Origin: Platanthera guangdongensis
Lineage: Eukaryota > Streptophyta > Magnoliopsida > Asparagales > Orchidaceae
Assembly: GCA_039583875.1 (NCBI GenBank)
Contig: CM077166.1
Span: 80,474,564-80,538,563 of the forward strand
DNA: 64,000 nt
Direction of reading: 5' to 3'
Shown: positions 11,741-23,579 of the stretch, piece by piece
How positions within the stretch are numbered: the first letter of the stretch is position 1
Layout of the letters: each line of letters opens with the position of its first letter
Position numbers and translations under genes: made by a program
The notes under the pieces: model-generated
Told to the model about the DNA's origin: nothing
The model's input: the letters and a program-made list of their open reading frames with translations, nothing else
Databases searched by the model: none

Positions 11741-12736
11741 TTTGAAGTCCTCAGCAGACAAGGCCCGGACACAAGTGCCTGTCATAAAAGCTCTGCCCCA
11801 TTCTGCTTCTTCACTTCTCGAGAAAGCTTCCTCCTTTCCCGCAGCATGCCCAGGCTGCAGTTTCACCTTGGAGTCCCGCTTGAAGTGCCCTCACTGATGA
11901 CACTGGTAGCACTTCAAGTCCTTCTTCCAGTCCTTAGGAGCATTGCTCCTCTCCGGCGGATATGAAGTTGAAGTCTCCTTTTCACCAGCGGCCTGCACCT
12001 TCTTCTTCTTCCCTTCCCATCCTTTCTTCTTGCCTGAGAAGATAGCTTCGCTGCCTTCCTGATTCAGGTTCACTCCAGCCATCTGCCTTGCCAAGCTCTC
12101 CTGCGATGCAAGCAAATTCTCCAGCTCCAGCAAAGACGGCTGAGTAGCCCACCCTTGAACAGATGTTACAAAGGCCACATACTCCTTCCGCAAGCCGCGG
12201 ATAATGTGCCTTTTCATCTTCGCCTCAGAGATAAGCTCATCAGGATCAAGTGCCGACAGCTCAGCACACAAGCTCTTCATCTTTAAGAAGTACTTGGAGA
12301 TGGAAAGGTCTCCCTGAGTTGCCCTGGCCAACTCATTCTCCAGGAACTGAAGTCGCGCCACATTCTTCCTATTGAACAACTCATCAATGGTTGTCCAAAT
12401 ATCAGCAGCCGACTAACACCCAACGATGTGATCAAACAGTTCCGGAGACACGGCTCTCTTCAGAATGAACTCCGCCTTAGCATTTGTTCTTCTCCAGAGC
12501 CTAACCTGCTCAGCAGTACCGAAAGCAGCAGTGACTTCCTGCTTGTCGTCACCACCGACGACTTCCCACAGCTCCTCGCCAAGAAGATAACTCTTCATGC
12601 ACGACTTCCACTTCTTAAAGTTAGACGGCGTTAAGAGTTCAATGCCTAGACCTCTTGCAAAGCTCCCTTCCATTGCAACACATGTTGGCAACCTTTCAGA
12701 AGCTCCGAGCAACAACACAGGTTGATCACCATTCAA
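11741..12736 (-). pseudogene. gag: Element A gag
   Basis: Starts at the ATG at 12736. The N-terminal part has the copia capsid signature (NFKKWKSCMKSYLLGEELW) and the middle has FLEN-LKMKSLCAEL and MKRHIIRGLRKEY. It ends in a CCHC zinc knuckle (CYQCHQ-GHFKRDS) in which a TGA breaks the knuckle and the last Cys has become Ser. A TAG at 12411-12413 cuts the protein at residue 108. Gag would form the virus-like particle and bind RNA. Trp would fit at the TAG site, consistent with G-to-A change. Confidence 0.85.
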
Positions 12737-12781
12737 TCACTGAGTAACAACACTGGCTGACGTCCGCTCACGCAACTGAAC

Positions 12782-12796
12782 CTGGCTCTGATACCA
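12782..12796 (-). other. Primer-binding site of element A
   Basis: Minus strand TGGTATCAGAGCCAG, adjoining the 5' LTR with no spacer; complementary to initiator Met-tRNA. Confidence 0.92.
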
Positions 12797-14460
12797 TGTT
12801 AAATTTTCTCAACGTGGTCAGCAAATAGCCCAAACGCCAAATTAATATCTTCGGAACTACCCAGTTCTCACGTTGAACCAGCGGAAAACCAAGGAACAAA
12901 GGTTAATCCCAACAAACAATGGAAGCACAAGCAGATCTTTTATACATTCACTTCTTTACAACACGAGGCATACATAGCGAGACATTATTTCGCTAGTATA
13001 ACATCTGTAAACAGAAAGCACCAAAACCCAAGCCAGGCAGACAGCACCGGAGTCCGCCGAGACCGCAGAGGTCGCCGAGGTCGACGAGTCTGCTGAGATT
13101 GCCCGAACTTAAGCTGCAATCCGCCGAATAGCCACGGAGTCCGCCGAAGCCGCGAGGCCGCGCGGACACACCGTTATTCATCTCCTGCTGAAACTGAACT
13201 GAGGAACACACCCTACCCGCCTGAAGCTGGCGGACAGGTTATTGAAGCTGGCAAAGATGAAACAGAACTGACAAGCCGCAGAGCGACCTCCTGCTGAATC
13301 CGCAGAGACCGCACACTTCCAAGTACTTGACCGAAGTCAAAGCCAAACTCCTGGCTCCTTGAAGCTACCCGCGCGACCTGCACACAGCAAACATCAGCAC
13401 TGAATCAATCCACGCGGACAGACAAACTGAGACCGCAGCTCCTCACCCAACCCAACTTACTATTCACTCCAATTACTCTAGACCTGCCAGGGGGGTCCTA
13501 TTTATAGGCGAGGTGAGGAGTGTGGTCACCGCCCTAGAGATAGAGACACTGCCCCAGCCCGCGCGATAGCAAAACACCGTCCGCCGAGTCCGCAAGGACT
13601 TAGCCGGATACCAAGGAAAACCGCCAGGAGCAAGGCAATATTGGCGAACCCTCTCCAGTTCGCCCAAGCTATGTAGACAAGGCATCAGTCCGCAAAGCTA
13701 CCAACCACTACAGGACAGCAACCCCCTTCAATGGCTGTCTGCACCATCCCGAGGCAATCCGCAAGACTCAAACCTCAATTCGCCATAAGTCCACGACCAA
13801 AGGCAGATAGTAAGTCCGCCCGATCACAGAGGACTTGGCGGATATGGCGGACACCATGGTCTTGGCACAGAGTGTGACCAAGTCCAAAACCATCAAGGGC
13901 CAATGCGAGCATGGCGGACTCAAACACCCGTCCGCCAAACACCGTAGCTCAGACCTCCAGCAGTCCGCAAGCTCCTCGCACTCCTGCCCCATCGCTGCAG
14001 CCATCTCCAGGACTCCAAAACCAGTCCGCCAAAGACCTCCACAGCAAAGCACATGCTGTACCACCAGAGCTCGACAAGGCCTCAGCCAAGCTCTAAGCCC
14101 AGTCCGCAACATCCCAAACCGTGGACATGCTAGTCCATAAGCTTCCCGCGGACATGAGCCAAACCGCCAAACAGCACAAGCTTGCACCGCGGCCAGTGAG
14201 CAAAGCACCAGTCCGCAAGCCTCTATCCACTCAGGCCGCTCCTTGGCAAAACCAATCAGCAAACGCCCTATCCGCAGATAACAGGCCGCATAGTCCGCGG
14301 ACTCCATGCAAACAACCCGCTCAGAAGACAGCCGGCTTTTCACTAGACCTTCCACCAGGCCGCACATCACAGTCCGCCGAGTCCGCCTAGTCCGCCAAAG
14401 CTGTCCGCTCAGGCCGCCCGGCCTGTCCCGTCAACCACTTCCACTTCACAAATTTCAACA
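12797..14460 (-). repeat. 5' LTR of element A (1664 bp)
   Basis: Uninterrupted copy of the A LTR, starting TGTTAAAT and ending TTTCAACA. It contains the TATA box (13498-13507, minus strand) and dozens of TCCGC/GCGGA words. Open frames of 60-200 codons on both strands come from this skewed composition, not from genes. Confidence 0.92.
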
Positions 14461-14465
14461 AGTGC
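14461..14465. other. Right target-site duplication of element A
   Basis: AGTGC, identical to 2533-2537. Confidence 0.9.
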
Positions 14466-15401
14466 GGCGGTGGTTGGCCATGGCCGAGCTGCTCCGGCGA
14501 TCGCCTACTCAAAACCTTGATTCTCCACCAATTCTCTTGCAACAGGACTCAATCTCCACTCGTTTTCTCTCTCTCAAGCTGTTGGTGGGGTTGGTTTTGG
14601 CTGGAGGTGGCTGTATATGGAGATACAACCAAGGTGAGCTCGGTTTGGAGCTTTGGATGCTTCACCCATGGTTTCAAGTGGCCACTATGCAGCCAAATTC
14701 TTCTGGAAACACCTTGGGTGGCCGGCCGGCAGTCTTTGGGCAGAAGGAGCCAAGGCCAAGTGGCCTCCTCCTCTTAATTCCACTTTCTCTCTCCTCCTTT
14801 TGGGTGAATTCTCCAAAATGCCCCCATGCATGCACTCTCTCTCCAAATCCAGAGGGGTAGGGCTGGTCTTTGACACCTTGGGCTGATAATGGGCCAAGTT
14901 TGGTGGGCTTGGCCCAAGGGGAAGTGGTTTGGGCTCATTTTCACTCTTTAGGACAATTTGTTGACTAAGTTGACTTTTGAGTTGACTTGGTCAAGCATGA
15001 TGAGTGGGCTGACCCCACTTGAAGGTAATGACCCTAATGGAACTACCTAACTTGGTTTGGGTCAAGATGATGCTCTACTTGGGCTAAGTGGGCATATAGG
15101 TATAGGTTTGACCAACTTAGGGCTAAGGTTGACTTTGGTCAACTAGGGTCAAAGGGTTGACCTAGTGACATGCCCTAGGGTCCACTTAGATTATTTTAGG
15201 GTTAAGGGCAATGTGGTGGGGTTATGGTGTGGCTAGGGTTCCTATTTAGGCAAGTTTGACCTAGTTTGACTTTGGCCCCTTAGTGGCCCCACATGGCTAC
15301 AACCCACTACCTAGGGTCAAATCTAGCTAACTTCCCTAACACCCACCCCATGCCCAACCCAATCTAAGTTAAGGGGTCTATAAGTAACATGGGATGTTAC
15401 A
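14466..15401. mobile_element. Long LTR of family C, right part
   Basis: Continues LTR C after element A. 14880-15300 is built of short phrases such as gttgacttggtcaa and tagggtca repeated with variation. It ends CATGGGATGTTACA, the complement of the TGTAA at 265. The same type of end (GGGTGTTACA) closes K at 38006. Confidence 0.6.
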
Positions 15402-16098
15402 CAATTGACGCTTAATAAGATGTAGCAAATTCCCTATGCTTCAGTTGCAGGGAGTCTTATGTATGCTCAAGTGTGTACGCGCCCAGATATTGCATTTATT
15501 GCTGGCATGCTTGGACAATATCAAATAAATCTAGGAATGGATCATTGGAAGAATGCCAAGAAGGTTATGCTCTATTTACAGGGTACCAAGGATTTCATGC
15601 TTGTTTACAGGAAGACAGATTTTATTGAAGTAATTGGATACTCTGACTCAGATTATGCTCGGTGCATTGATACAAAACAAATCTACATCAGGATATGTTT
15701 TTATGTTCTCTGGTGCACCTGTGTCGTGGAAAAGCACAAAGCAAACAATTACGGCTTCTTCAACTATGGAAGCACAATTTGTAGCTTGTTATGAAGTCAC
15801 TTGTCATGCTATATGGATTAAAAATTTCATTGCAGGGCGTCATGTGATAAATTCCATGTCAAGGCCATTGAAGATATATTGTGACAATCAAGGTGTTGTT
15901 TTCTTTTCTAATAACAACAGGTCAAGTAATGCTTCCAAGAATATTGATGTTAAGTACCTTGTCATGAAAGAAAGAATCCAAAATCAATTAGTATTCATAG
16001 TGCATATTAGGACAAATGTTATGTTAGTAGATCCATTAACAAAAGCTTTGCCCCCTAAGCTATTTCATGAGCACGTGCATAATTTTGGGCTTTATTAA
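15402..16098 (+). pseudogene. pol: Copia element G, RT end and RNase H remnant
   Basis: A copia fragment beginning in the RT thumb region (IPYASVAGSLMYAQ, CTRPDIAF) and reading through LQGTKDFMLVYR and GYSDSDYA into RNase H ([33 protein letters not shown]) and the closing [12 protein letters not shown] segment. A TAG at 15423-15425 and a frameshift near 15675, between the [10 protein letters not shown] and STSGYVF blocks, break it. The upstream part of the element is missing; LTR C lies directly before it. It is a different copia lineage from A, B and the SIRE-like elements, judged by the IPYAS and [10 protein letters not shown] motifs. Confidence 0.87.
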
Positions 16099-16850
16099 AA
16101 TTTTGATTTAGAGTGATTCTATTATTGACTTGGATATTAATTTTCTTTTATGTAATCAAATAATGTAATTTGAAGGATTCTTAATTACATTGTGACTTGT
16201 TGCTTCTATTTTGCGCATTTTTGAAAAAGCATTATGAAACAAATCATTTGGACGACCACATGAATTTTATGTTATTATTCATGATTTAAGTTATTTGCCA
16301 ATATTTTGTATTGTGCCGAGTTTGTGACCAAGGAACGACTTTATGATATTGTAAGTTGTAGATTTGGCCTTGATTCAATTTAGTAATTTAGATAATTTCG
16401 TTATGTTAAGGAATTTATCCTACCGGTAATAATAATAAAGAAAAATATATCAATTAATTAATTATATCATGTGCCCAAGTGGGAGATTAAATAGATTTAA
16501 ATTTAATATCCTTAATATTTTCACGAGTCATGCTCATAAATAACTTAAGGCCCAAATCTCTAATCTTTGATCGATGGGCAAGACATTATTAGCTTAATGG
16601 GTTGGTCCCACTTCTTGCTCTAAATAATTAATACTCTTAAGGTTCGTATAAATAGAGGAGAATGCTCACAATTCTTCTCATCTTAAGGAAGTACACAGGA
16701 ATCCATCTCCTTCTTGTTAGAGCAAAGAGGTGAAGATCGGGTCGTACAACGATGGCGGCTAAAATAATTAATCCAGGTTCGTGTGTCCGAAGAGGTGTCA
16801 GCCTCTTACCTGACCCATAACCCAATTGGAGGAACGTTCGCACTGTGAGG
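16099..16850 (+). mobile_element. Element G 3' untranslated region, PPT and 3' LTR start
   Basis: A polypurine tract AAGTGGGAGA at 16477-16486 follows the pol remnant. The AT-rich sequence after it looks like the start of a copia LTR, with a TATA box TATAAATAG at 16647-16655 and a short leader. It is cut by family E sequence near 16850, so the LTR end is not present. Confidence 0.6.
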
Positions 16851-17524
16851 CTATGCATCATAATAAAACATTCACAGATAATAAATGATTTATTTATGCA
16901 GAAGCAATTCATCACATGATAGTTTAGCAGGAACGATAAATAACCATAATGAAAAACCCATGGAGGGGTACAAATGTCCAACAGTAATAATGTCTAAGTC
17001 ATAAAATAACCAAAGCAAAAAGTCCAACAATAAAAAAATAAAATCTCACGGCCTCTCAGAGTAGTACCCTCACGTCCTCATAAAACTCCCGAGCGGTCTC
17101 AGGAAACTCCTCTCCAATGGGTGCACGTCTACGCTCCTCCATCAGCTCCTGCTGCATTGGTCGGCGCATTGTGTCCTAAAATGATACGTACAAAGTACGT
17201 TAGCCACATCATGACCAAGTAAATCCCACGCTCCTCCCCAGCCCCCTAATGGGTACCAGGAAGGAAACCTGCAAGAAGAGTTAGCCCAATAGACGAAGAA
17301 ATGTATATGTAACAGTAATAAGTAAGGGGAAACAGAGACATCAATAATTAATTGAGTTGTTTTCTAGCAGTATAAGTGTGTGAGTATCAACGAGAGAAGC
17401 GATAACATCAAAATTGAATAAGCAAGACTTTCCAAATTTATAAATATTTCCTTCATCGTGTAATTCATCCTATCGGTAGTTATGCGATGCCAGTCCAAGG
17501 AGTGAGTACAGGTAACATACATGA

Positions 17525-17526
<2 letters not shown>

Positions 17527-17600
<74 letters not shown>
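17527..17600. repeat. (AT)37 microsatellite
   Basis: 74 bp of uninterrupted AT dinucleotides inside E. It produces false Tyr-Ile repeat reading frames on both strands. Confidence 0.98.
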
Positions 17601-17602
<2 letters not shown>

Positions 17603-18179
17603 TATGTTGTGTATGCATGCTTAATCTCTCTATCACTCATATGATATGTCACAATCAATTTCTCCTATGTCGACATAGTGACCTGTTAAGAGAAGGAACC
17701 GATCAGGCCTCACCAGTCGTGGCCAGACGGTGACAGTGGGTCGATCACTCCCACTTCTAGGTTATGGAAACACCCCAACTCCCTAGGCCTTCATACCTCT
17801 ATGCAGACTAGGTACTCTCGGTGGGAATACATCCTCACCCGTGCAGAGATTAACCCTCTAGGCACGTAACTAAACAGATATGAGACAGACCTATGTGGAA
17901 AGGGTAGCTAGCACCCGGTCCTCTTTACCACCTAACAATCGCAGAATTCATTGTCATAACTTCTCCTGTAGTGTATAAAAGGGGAAGCTGACGAACCTGT
18001 CACATCGGTATCCATGCACCCTCCCATATTCTCATGCATTAGTAATGAATAACATGACGATATGCTGGTAGTCATATAGTTAATAAGTGTTCACGGATCG
18101 ACTAGCAACTTGAGGTTTATCATATGGTTAAGCCAGGAATGACATCAACCAGAATTTCATGTATTATGCTTTCACAAGC

Positions 18180-19375
18180 AATTTTAACTTTGTTGGTATG
18201 TTCAAGTCAATTTTAACTTTACTTACAAGCTTTAAATTAGGAATATTAAAACATAAAAGTTGTAGATATAACATTAGTATACAAAAGTGTCTCTAACAAG
18301 CATCATCTGATTTGGACTCTAATACCTCCAAAACAGTGGTTAACGTTTGCAAAACAATATTTATTGCACAAGTAGACGGCAGTTACAACTTTATTTTACT
18401 ATGTTTGAGGTTAATTTAAATTTATCTAGATCCCCCTGAATATCAAGATTAAACAAGAATGTTGTATGAAAAATATTATTCTACAAAAATGTCTCTAACA
18501 TGTATTTTATAATTTGGCATCTAAGGTCTCCAAATCAGTGGTTAAAGTTCATCAAAAATATTTTTTTTACAAATAAACAACAGGTACGATTTATATTGCT
18601 ATGTTCGAGGCTAATTTAAATTAACATAGAGCCCTATGATTATAAAGTCCTAAACATGAAAGTTATAGGAAAAATATTATTCTATAAAAGTTTCTCTAAC
18701 ATATATTTTTTAATGTGACTTCTAAGATCTCCAAAACAGTGATTAAAGTTTGTCAAAAATATTTGTTTTACAAATAAACAGCAGGTACAATTTATTTTGT
18801 TATATTTGAGGATAATTTAAATTAACTTAGATCCCTCTGATTATCAAGGCCAAAACATGAATGTTGTAGGAAAAACATTATTCTACAAAAGTGTCTCTAA
18901 CATGCATTTTCTAATTTGGCATGTAAGATCTCCAAAACAATGGTTAAATTTTGCCGAAAATATTTGTTTTACAAATAAACAGCATGTACAATTTATTTTA
19001 CTATGTTCGAGGCTAATTTAAATTAACATGAATCCCTCTGATTATCAAGGACAAAACATGAAAGTTGTAGTAAAAACCTTATTCTACAAAATTATCTCTC
19101 ACAAGCATCATCTAATTTGGAATGTAAGGCTTCCATAATAAGGGCTAAAGTTGACCAAAAATAATTGTTTTACAAGTAACAGTAGTTATAAATTATTTTG
19201 CAATGTTTGAGGCTAATTTAAATTTATTTTTAGGTACTGTTTCAGAAAACTTAAAACACATAATGTGTTTAAAAAATATTATTATACAAAAGTGTCTCTA
19301 ACATGTCCTTTCCAATTCGGCATCTAAGGCCCCTAAAATTGACTCGGGATTTTGCCCAAAAATATATTTATCGCG
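18180..19375. repeat. Tandem array of about six 200-bp units
   Basis: The marker phrase CTCTAACA (or a close variant) falls at 18291, 18493, 18694, 18895, 19096 and 19296, spacings of 202, 201, 201, 201 and 200 bp. Each unit also carries an aacatgaaagttgtag phrase, a tctccaaaacagtggttaaag phrase, a tacaaataaacagcaggtac phrase and cgaggctaatttaaatt. Units differ by many substitutions but almost no indels. It lies inside LTR-like sequence E. Confidence 0.9.
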
Positions 19376-20890
19376 AGACTAATCAGCATTCAGGTTTTCA
19401 AAACGATTAAATATACTTTTCAGGTGCAAAATTAAATTAGTTAGAAATTCCAAATCAGAACACTTTTAGCATTAACGTTGTAGATCATAAAATTACCTAT
19501 AATATTGTGTCCCACAAAATTTTTCCAAATCTTAATATAAGTTAATTAAAATTTCATTTGAAAATGATGAAAAAAAATTCAAAAGCGGCCAGATTTTAGC
19601 CTAAGGAAGAACTCTGGGCACGAAACTTAGCGTAGATCCGACGACTACAACCTGGAAGGATGGGCGAGCTAGATCTGGCCACCACCTCGAGTGGGAGCAA
19701 CCCGGGAGGGCGCTGCAGTGGGGTAGCTGTCGCCGGCCGGCCGCCGCCGGCGATGGCCGAAAAAAGATATTGCATTCCTTTTTTTCTAGTTTTATTTTTA
19801 TTTTGTTTTTGGATGGAGGAGGCGGCCGGAGCGGATTCCAACGGCTTTCTCCGCCTCAAGGGACATGAGAGAGTCTTAGAGACTCTCTCTCCCCTTCACA
19901 CGTCCCATGCAAGGCCAGAGATCGCGATGGTGGTAGAGATCGACATGGGTGGTCTGAAGCTATCCAAGGCTGGGATCACCGCCTCCGGTGAGCGGAGACG
20001 GAGGGGATCGATGAAAAAAAGATCAAGGGCAGAGAGGAGTCGGAAGAACTTACATGCATGTCATTTAGGCGTGGGGATCGACTGGTGGCCATGGGTGGTG
20101 GAGATCGTCGGAGTTGAGGAAGAAGGCTTGTCGTGATATCGTCAGGGCTCTGGTTCTTGCTATTTAGGGGGTGGAAGGTGTGATACCCCCCCCAACCTTT
20201 GCCCGGGTCGGGCCGGAGGGGTACTACTGGCCCAAGACGTCCACCCAATGCTCCTTAAGGGAAACGATCCACCCTATCTAAGCACTAGATGACTGTCTTA
20301 CTCGGCTTAAATCATAACATTCACAACCCATCAAAGTATAGTGGAAGCATTAACATGAAACCATTGCTGATATATAAATATATCAATAACACAGAGGTTC
20401 TAGGGTCGAAGCCTAAGCGTTTATATAAGCTCGTGGGCTATACATGTGCTACATATTTTACTCATACTCTCTCTCTCTCTCTCTACGCTGCTCGGCGGTA
20501 CTCACGTCTTTAAACTTTGGGGATGGTGGGGGTGCATCTGCTCAAGTAGTCCTAGCTGCTGGCATAATCTCCTGCGGCAGCGTGATACTACGGTGCTCCA
20601 CCTCCTGTGAATGGTTATTTAAGTAACTGTTAGTCACAGAACTAAGTGGAAACAAAACTCCTCCCCGGATCCATATCCTGGGGACGAGCACACACCCACA
20701 CAACAAAAGTAAATAGTCAAAGCAAGAGAGGGTTAGCACAATATTTCATATATGTATAGCTATGAGCAATTATAAAAGAGTGCAGGATAATATAAGTGGA
20801 AAGAAAAGCAGCAGCAATATAAATCAGTTATAATAAGGCTCCACTAGCTCATCAGCACATCAGGTTTTCATATCATGAATTCTATCACAG

Positions 20891-20998
20891 GCATTCACAG
20901 TCGCGCATACACTGCAGGCATTCATAGTCGCACACACACCGCAGGAATTCATAGTCGCGCACACACCGCAGGCGTTCATAGTCGCGCAAATAAACCCT
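20891..20998. repeat. 27-bp tandem repeat, four copies
   Basis: Units start at 20891, 20918, 20945 and 20972, each gcattcatagtcgcgcacac-like and ending in cgcag. The period is exactly 27 bp. Confidence 0.92.
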
Positions 20999-21629
20999 AT
21001 GTCAACATAGTATGGACCGCTTCTGTTCCAGCAGGGTAGCGAGCCCCACGGGCCTCACCGATATGGCCGTCAGTGACAGTGGCCAGTCCTGCCACTTCTG
21101 GGGGTGATCATAGCGCACAACCCCAGGCCCTAACGTATAACCTTGTGTAATTTTGGATGTGAGCGACATCCGGCGAATCGTTTTGGCCGACCAGCGGAGG
21201 AAAAACCCGATGGGGAATAATATAACGGTCGGTCACATGTGGTACTCATCTCTTTGTCGCCTTGAGTCGTCGACCTTCCCACACCGGTATGAACGGTCTG
21301 CGGGAGGGACTGACCCGCCACTATTTCACCGCAAGCAATTTACAAACAATCAAATAAAATTCAAACAATATATATAAACCGGGTCTACGTCGGCCTGCCC
21401 TACCAAGCTTTAGAGTTCGGGTGTCGGCGCTTAGCTATACTTTCAACAAGGAGCGAGGGAGCACATTATTTGTGGCTAGACTTGGAGGACTAATTCAACT
21501 CCAGTTATCCCCAACTAAGACTCAACTTTAGTAATGACTGCTTGTCAGAGCAGAACTCAGGATTATAATAGTAAATTGCAATGAGGACAAGTGCGGTGAT
21601 TAAGCTGCTTATAGTGCTGGAATGAAATT

Positions 21630-21905
21630 TTGACCAATACGAGACTGGAGTTGTACTGAATAGAAAGTACTGAGAAAAGTTTGACCAGTACGAGACTGGA
21701 GTAGTACTGAATAGAAAGTACTGAAATAAACTTGACTAGTATGAGACTGGAGTTGTACTGGATAGAAAGTACTGAAATATATTTGACCAGTACGAGACTG
21801 GAGTGGTACTGAATAGAAAGTACTGAAATAAACTTGACCAGTACGAGACTAGAGTAGTACTGAATAGAAAGTAGTGAAATAAACTTGACCAGTACGATAC
21901 TGGAG
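21630..21905. repeat. 51-bp minisatellite, about 5.4 copies
   Basis: Units start TTGACCAGTACGAGACTGG at 21630, 21681, 21732, 21783, 21834 and 21885, exactly 51 bp apart. Because 51 is a multiple of three, the minus strand stays open for 133 codons as a 17-residue repeat (LVLVKFISVLSIQYNSS type). I see no other sign that it is translated. Confidence 0.95.
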
Positions 21906-23579
21906 AAAACACAAAGAAAATGGTTAGTAGCCCAATCACTCCATCCAGGAGGCTTCAGTTTCATCTTAGTTTTAAAGGAGATTTCATTAGGTTATATCAA
22001 TTATTAGGATTCAATTAATTTGGTTATGCCATAATTATTACGGCTTAATTAGATCAAGGGTTGGCTAGGAGTTACATTCTTATTAGTCGTCAGGGATAAC
22101 TCCAAGTCATCACTCGTACTCTCACCTTCCGAGCATGCCGAAATCACTAGAGAGTCGAGGCGCTCGACGGTTTTTTGAAATCTTGGAAATCCCGAGGCAT
22201 AGTTACTTGCCTTGGCCGCACCCGTCGATAAAATAGTTTGGAATACTTATTTGAATATAAAGGGGGCGCTCCAATTTCCACCTTTTAGGGAAAACGAGCG
22301 GAATAAAGATCCGTGCGCGACCCTAGGCTTCCAATATTTTAGAAAAAATATCGAAACGTATCCTCATGACCCCAAATTTTAATACAACTCTTGGGAGGAC
22401 CTAAAATAAGCCTAGTAATTTTTTTATAATTTTTTCCAAAGTATTTTGGGCTTTTAATTTAGCCAAATAAATTCTTTTTTGGCTTTTAAAAATAGTAAAT
22501 TAACTGCAAAAATTCTCAAAATTTTTGTGGAGGTAATCCTTATTGTGGGGAACATTTTTCATGTTGGACACATTTCTCCTAGAGGCTTAGGCTTGACCCA
22601 AAAAAATTCACAAAGCCTCTGCCCTTGATTTGGTCTGCCAATAGCAGATTAACATGATCCTGCGGCTGAAATTGAGCCGCAGGACGAGCTTTGTCCTTCT
22701 GTCCCCACAGCGGATCGGCAGCAGATCCACTTTGGGGGCGCTGTTGCTGAGGCTGGGGGCGGGAATTAAGATGATCAGGGCCGTCTGATCTCATCATGAG
22801 ATCGGACGGCCACTCCTGCTTCCCGGCGGTGTGGAGGGTGGCAGCCTCCACCACCGCCAGCCAGCCTCCGCCAGCCGCCGTCGCCGGCCCCGATCAACTC
22901 GCCGGGGGCCGGCGACTCTCTGGGCGGTGGTACGGCGGCCTGACGCCGCCGACCATCGCCGGAATTTTCAACCCGAGAGCCTAGGGTGGCGGTGGCCCTA
23001 CTCCCGGCGCTACCGTGCCACCCCCGCTCCTCGGGCAGTTGGCCGCCTACCAATCCACCCTCGGCCGGCACGCCGGGGGTTGGGATTCTCGCCGGCGGTG
23101 GCCCGACGGCCATACGCCGCTGGCCGCCGCCACCAGCACTAAACAGAGCCTACTCTGTTTTGCGGGTGCCGCCGGAGCCACATTTTTCGGGGCACTGCCG
23201 CTCTCCACCGCTGAGGGTTGCCGCCCCCAGTGGTCTAGCACTCCTACAGTGCCACCACTAGCACTTGGGGAGGATCTCTCCTCCCTGGGCACCACCCGGC
23301 CTAGAACAAGGCTCGGGTGGCGCCGGCGGCGCTCCGGCCGCAAGGAGGTGCATGCACGACGTCCAAATTATGGAAGGGGGAGGGAGAGGTATTCCACCTC
23401 GGTCTGGTGGGCTCGGGAGGGGCTGGTCTGGTCGTCCATGCCAAGGTGGTGGTGGTGGAGGGGGAAGGGGCCTCGGCTTGGCTTTTTCCGGCCACCAGGG
23501 CTCTGATGAGTCCGATTTATATAGGGTTTTTCGGACTCATCTGGGCTTGTTTTCTTGCATTTGAGCTTCACTTTTAGTA

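Larger units (their letters stand above)
2538..14460 (-). mobile_element. Ty1/copia LTR retrotransposon A (interrupted by B)
   Basis: A complete but dead copia element read on the minus strand. It has a 5' LTR at 12797-14460, a Met-tRNA primer site at 12782-12796, gag, then protease, integrase, RT and RNase H in copia order, a polypurine tract at 8609-8622 and a 3' LTR at 2538-3815 plus 8223-8608. Both LTRs are 1664 bp after element B and one copy of its target duplication are removed. The perfect AGTGC duplication shows it inserted into LTR C. The coding region holds at least four in-frame stops and two frameshifts. By eye the LTRs differ by roughly 5 percent in their first 150 bp, more than the LTRs of B, in agreement with B being younger. 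Confidence 0.92.
16851..20178. mobile_element. Long LTR-like sequence E
   Basis: Shares order and phrases with F, C and D: the CATTCACA block, ordered Pro/Ser-like GC blocks, a gtggccagacggtgacagtgg phrase (17720-17740, also near 62340 in D and as a variant near 21065 in F), then AT-rich tandem sequence, then a GC-rich leader with a TATA-like ctatttaggg near 20160. The first 100-150 bp seen in F are missing. No gag or pol. Family identity (gypsy Tekay-like) is inferred from layout only. Open frames at 19660-20136 are in the GC-rich leader and match nothing I recognise. Confidence 0.5.
20179..23579. mobile_element. Long LTR-like sequence F
   Basis: Starts TGTGATACCCCCCCC, a common start for plant gypsy LTRs, and follows E head to tail. 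It has a short TC microsatellite (20466-20484), two tandem arrays, a pyrimidine/AT block, then a very GC-rich stretch (22790-23500) and a TATA-like tttatatagggttttt at 23516-23531. The GC-rich stretch gives many open frames on both strands that I treat as composition artefacts. The right end is not resolved; Athila-like P begins near 23580. Confidence 0.5.

Noticed and set aside
17364..17733. Tyr-Ile repeat proteins on both strands
   Set aside because: They are translations of the (AT)37 microsatellite.
19660..20136. Possible host gene with signal-peptide-like hydrophobic start (FFLVLFLFCFW)
   Set aside because: It lies in the GC-rich leader of LTR-like sequence E, and comparable frames occur on both strands; no conserved domain.
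22775..23571. Several overlapping GC-rich frames of 60-160 codons
   Set aside because: Overlap on both strands in the GC-rich part of F; composition artefact.
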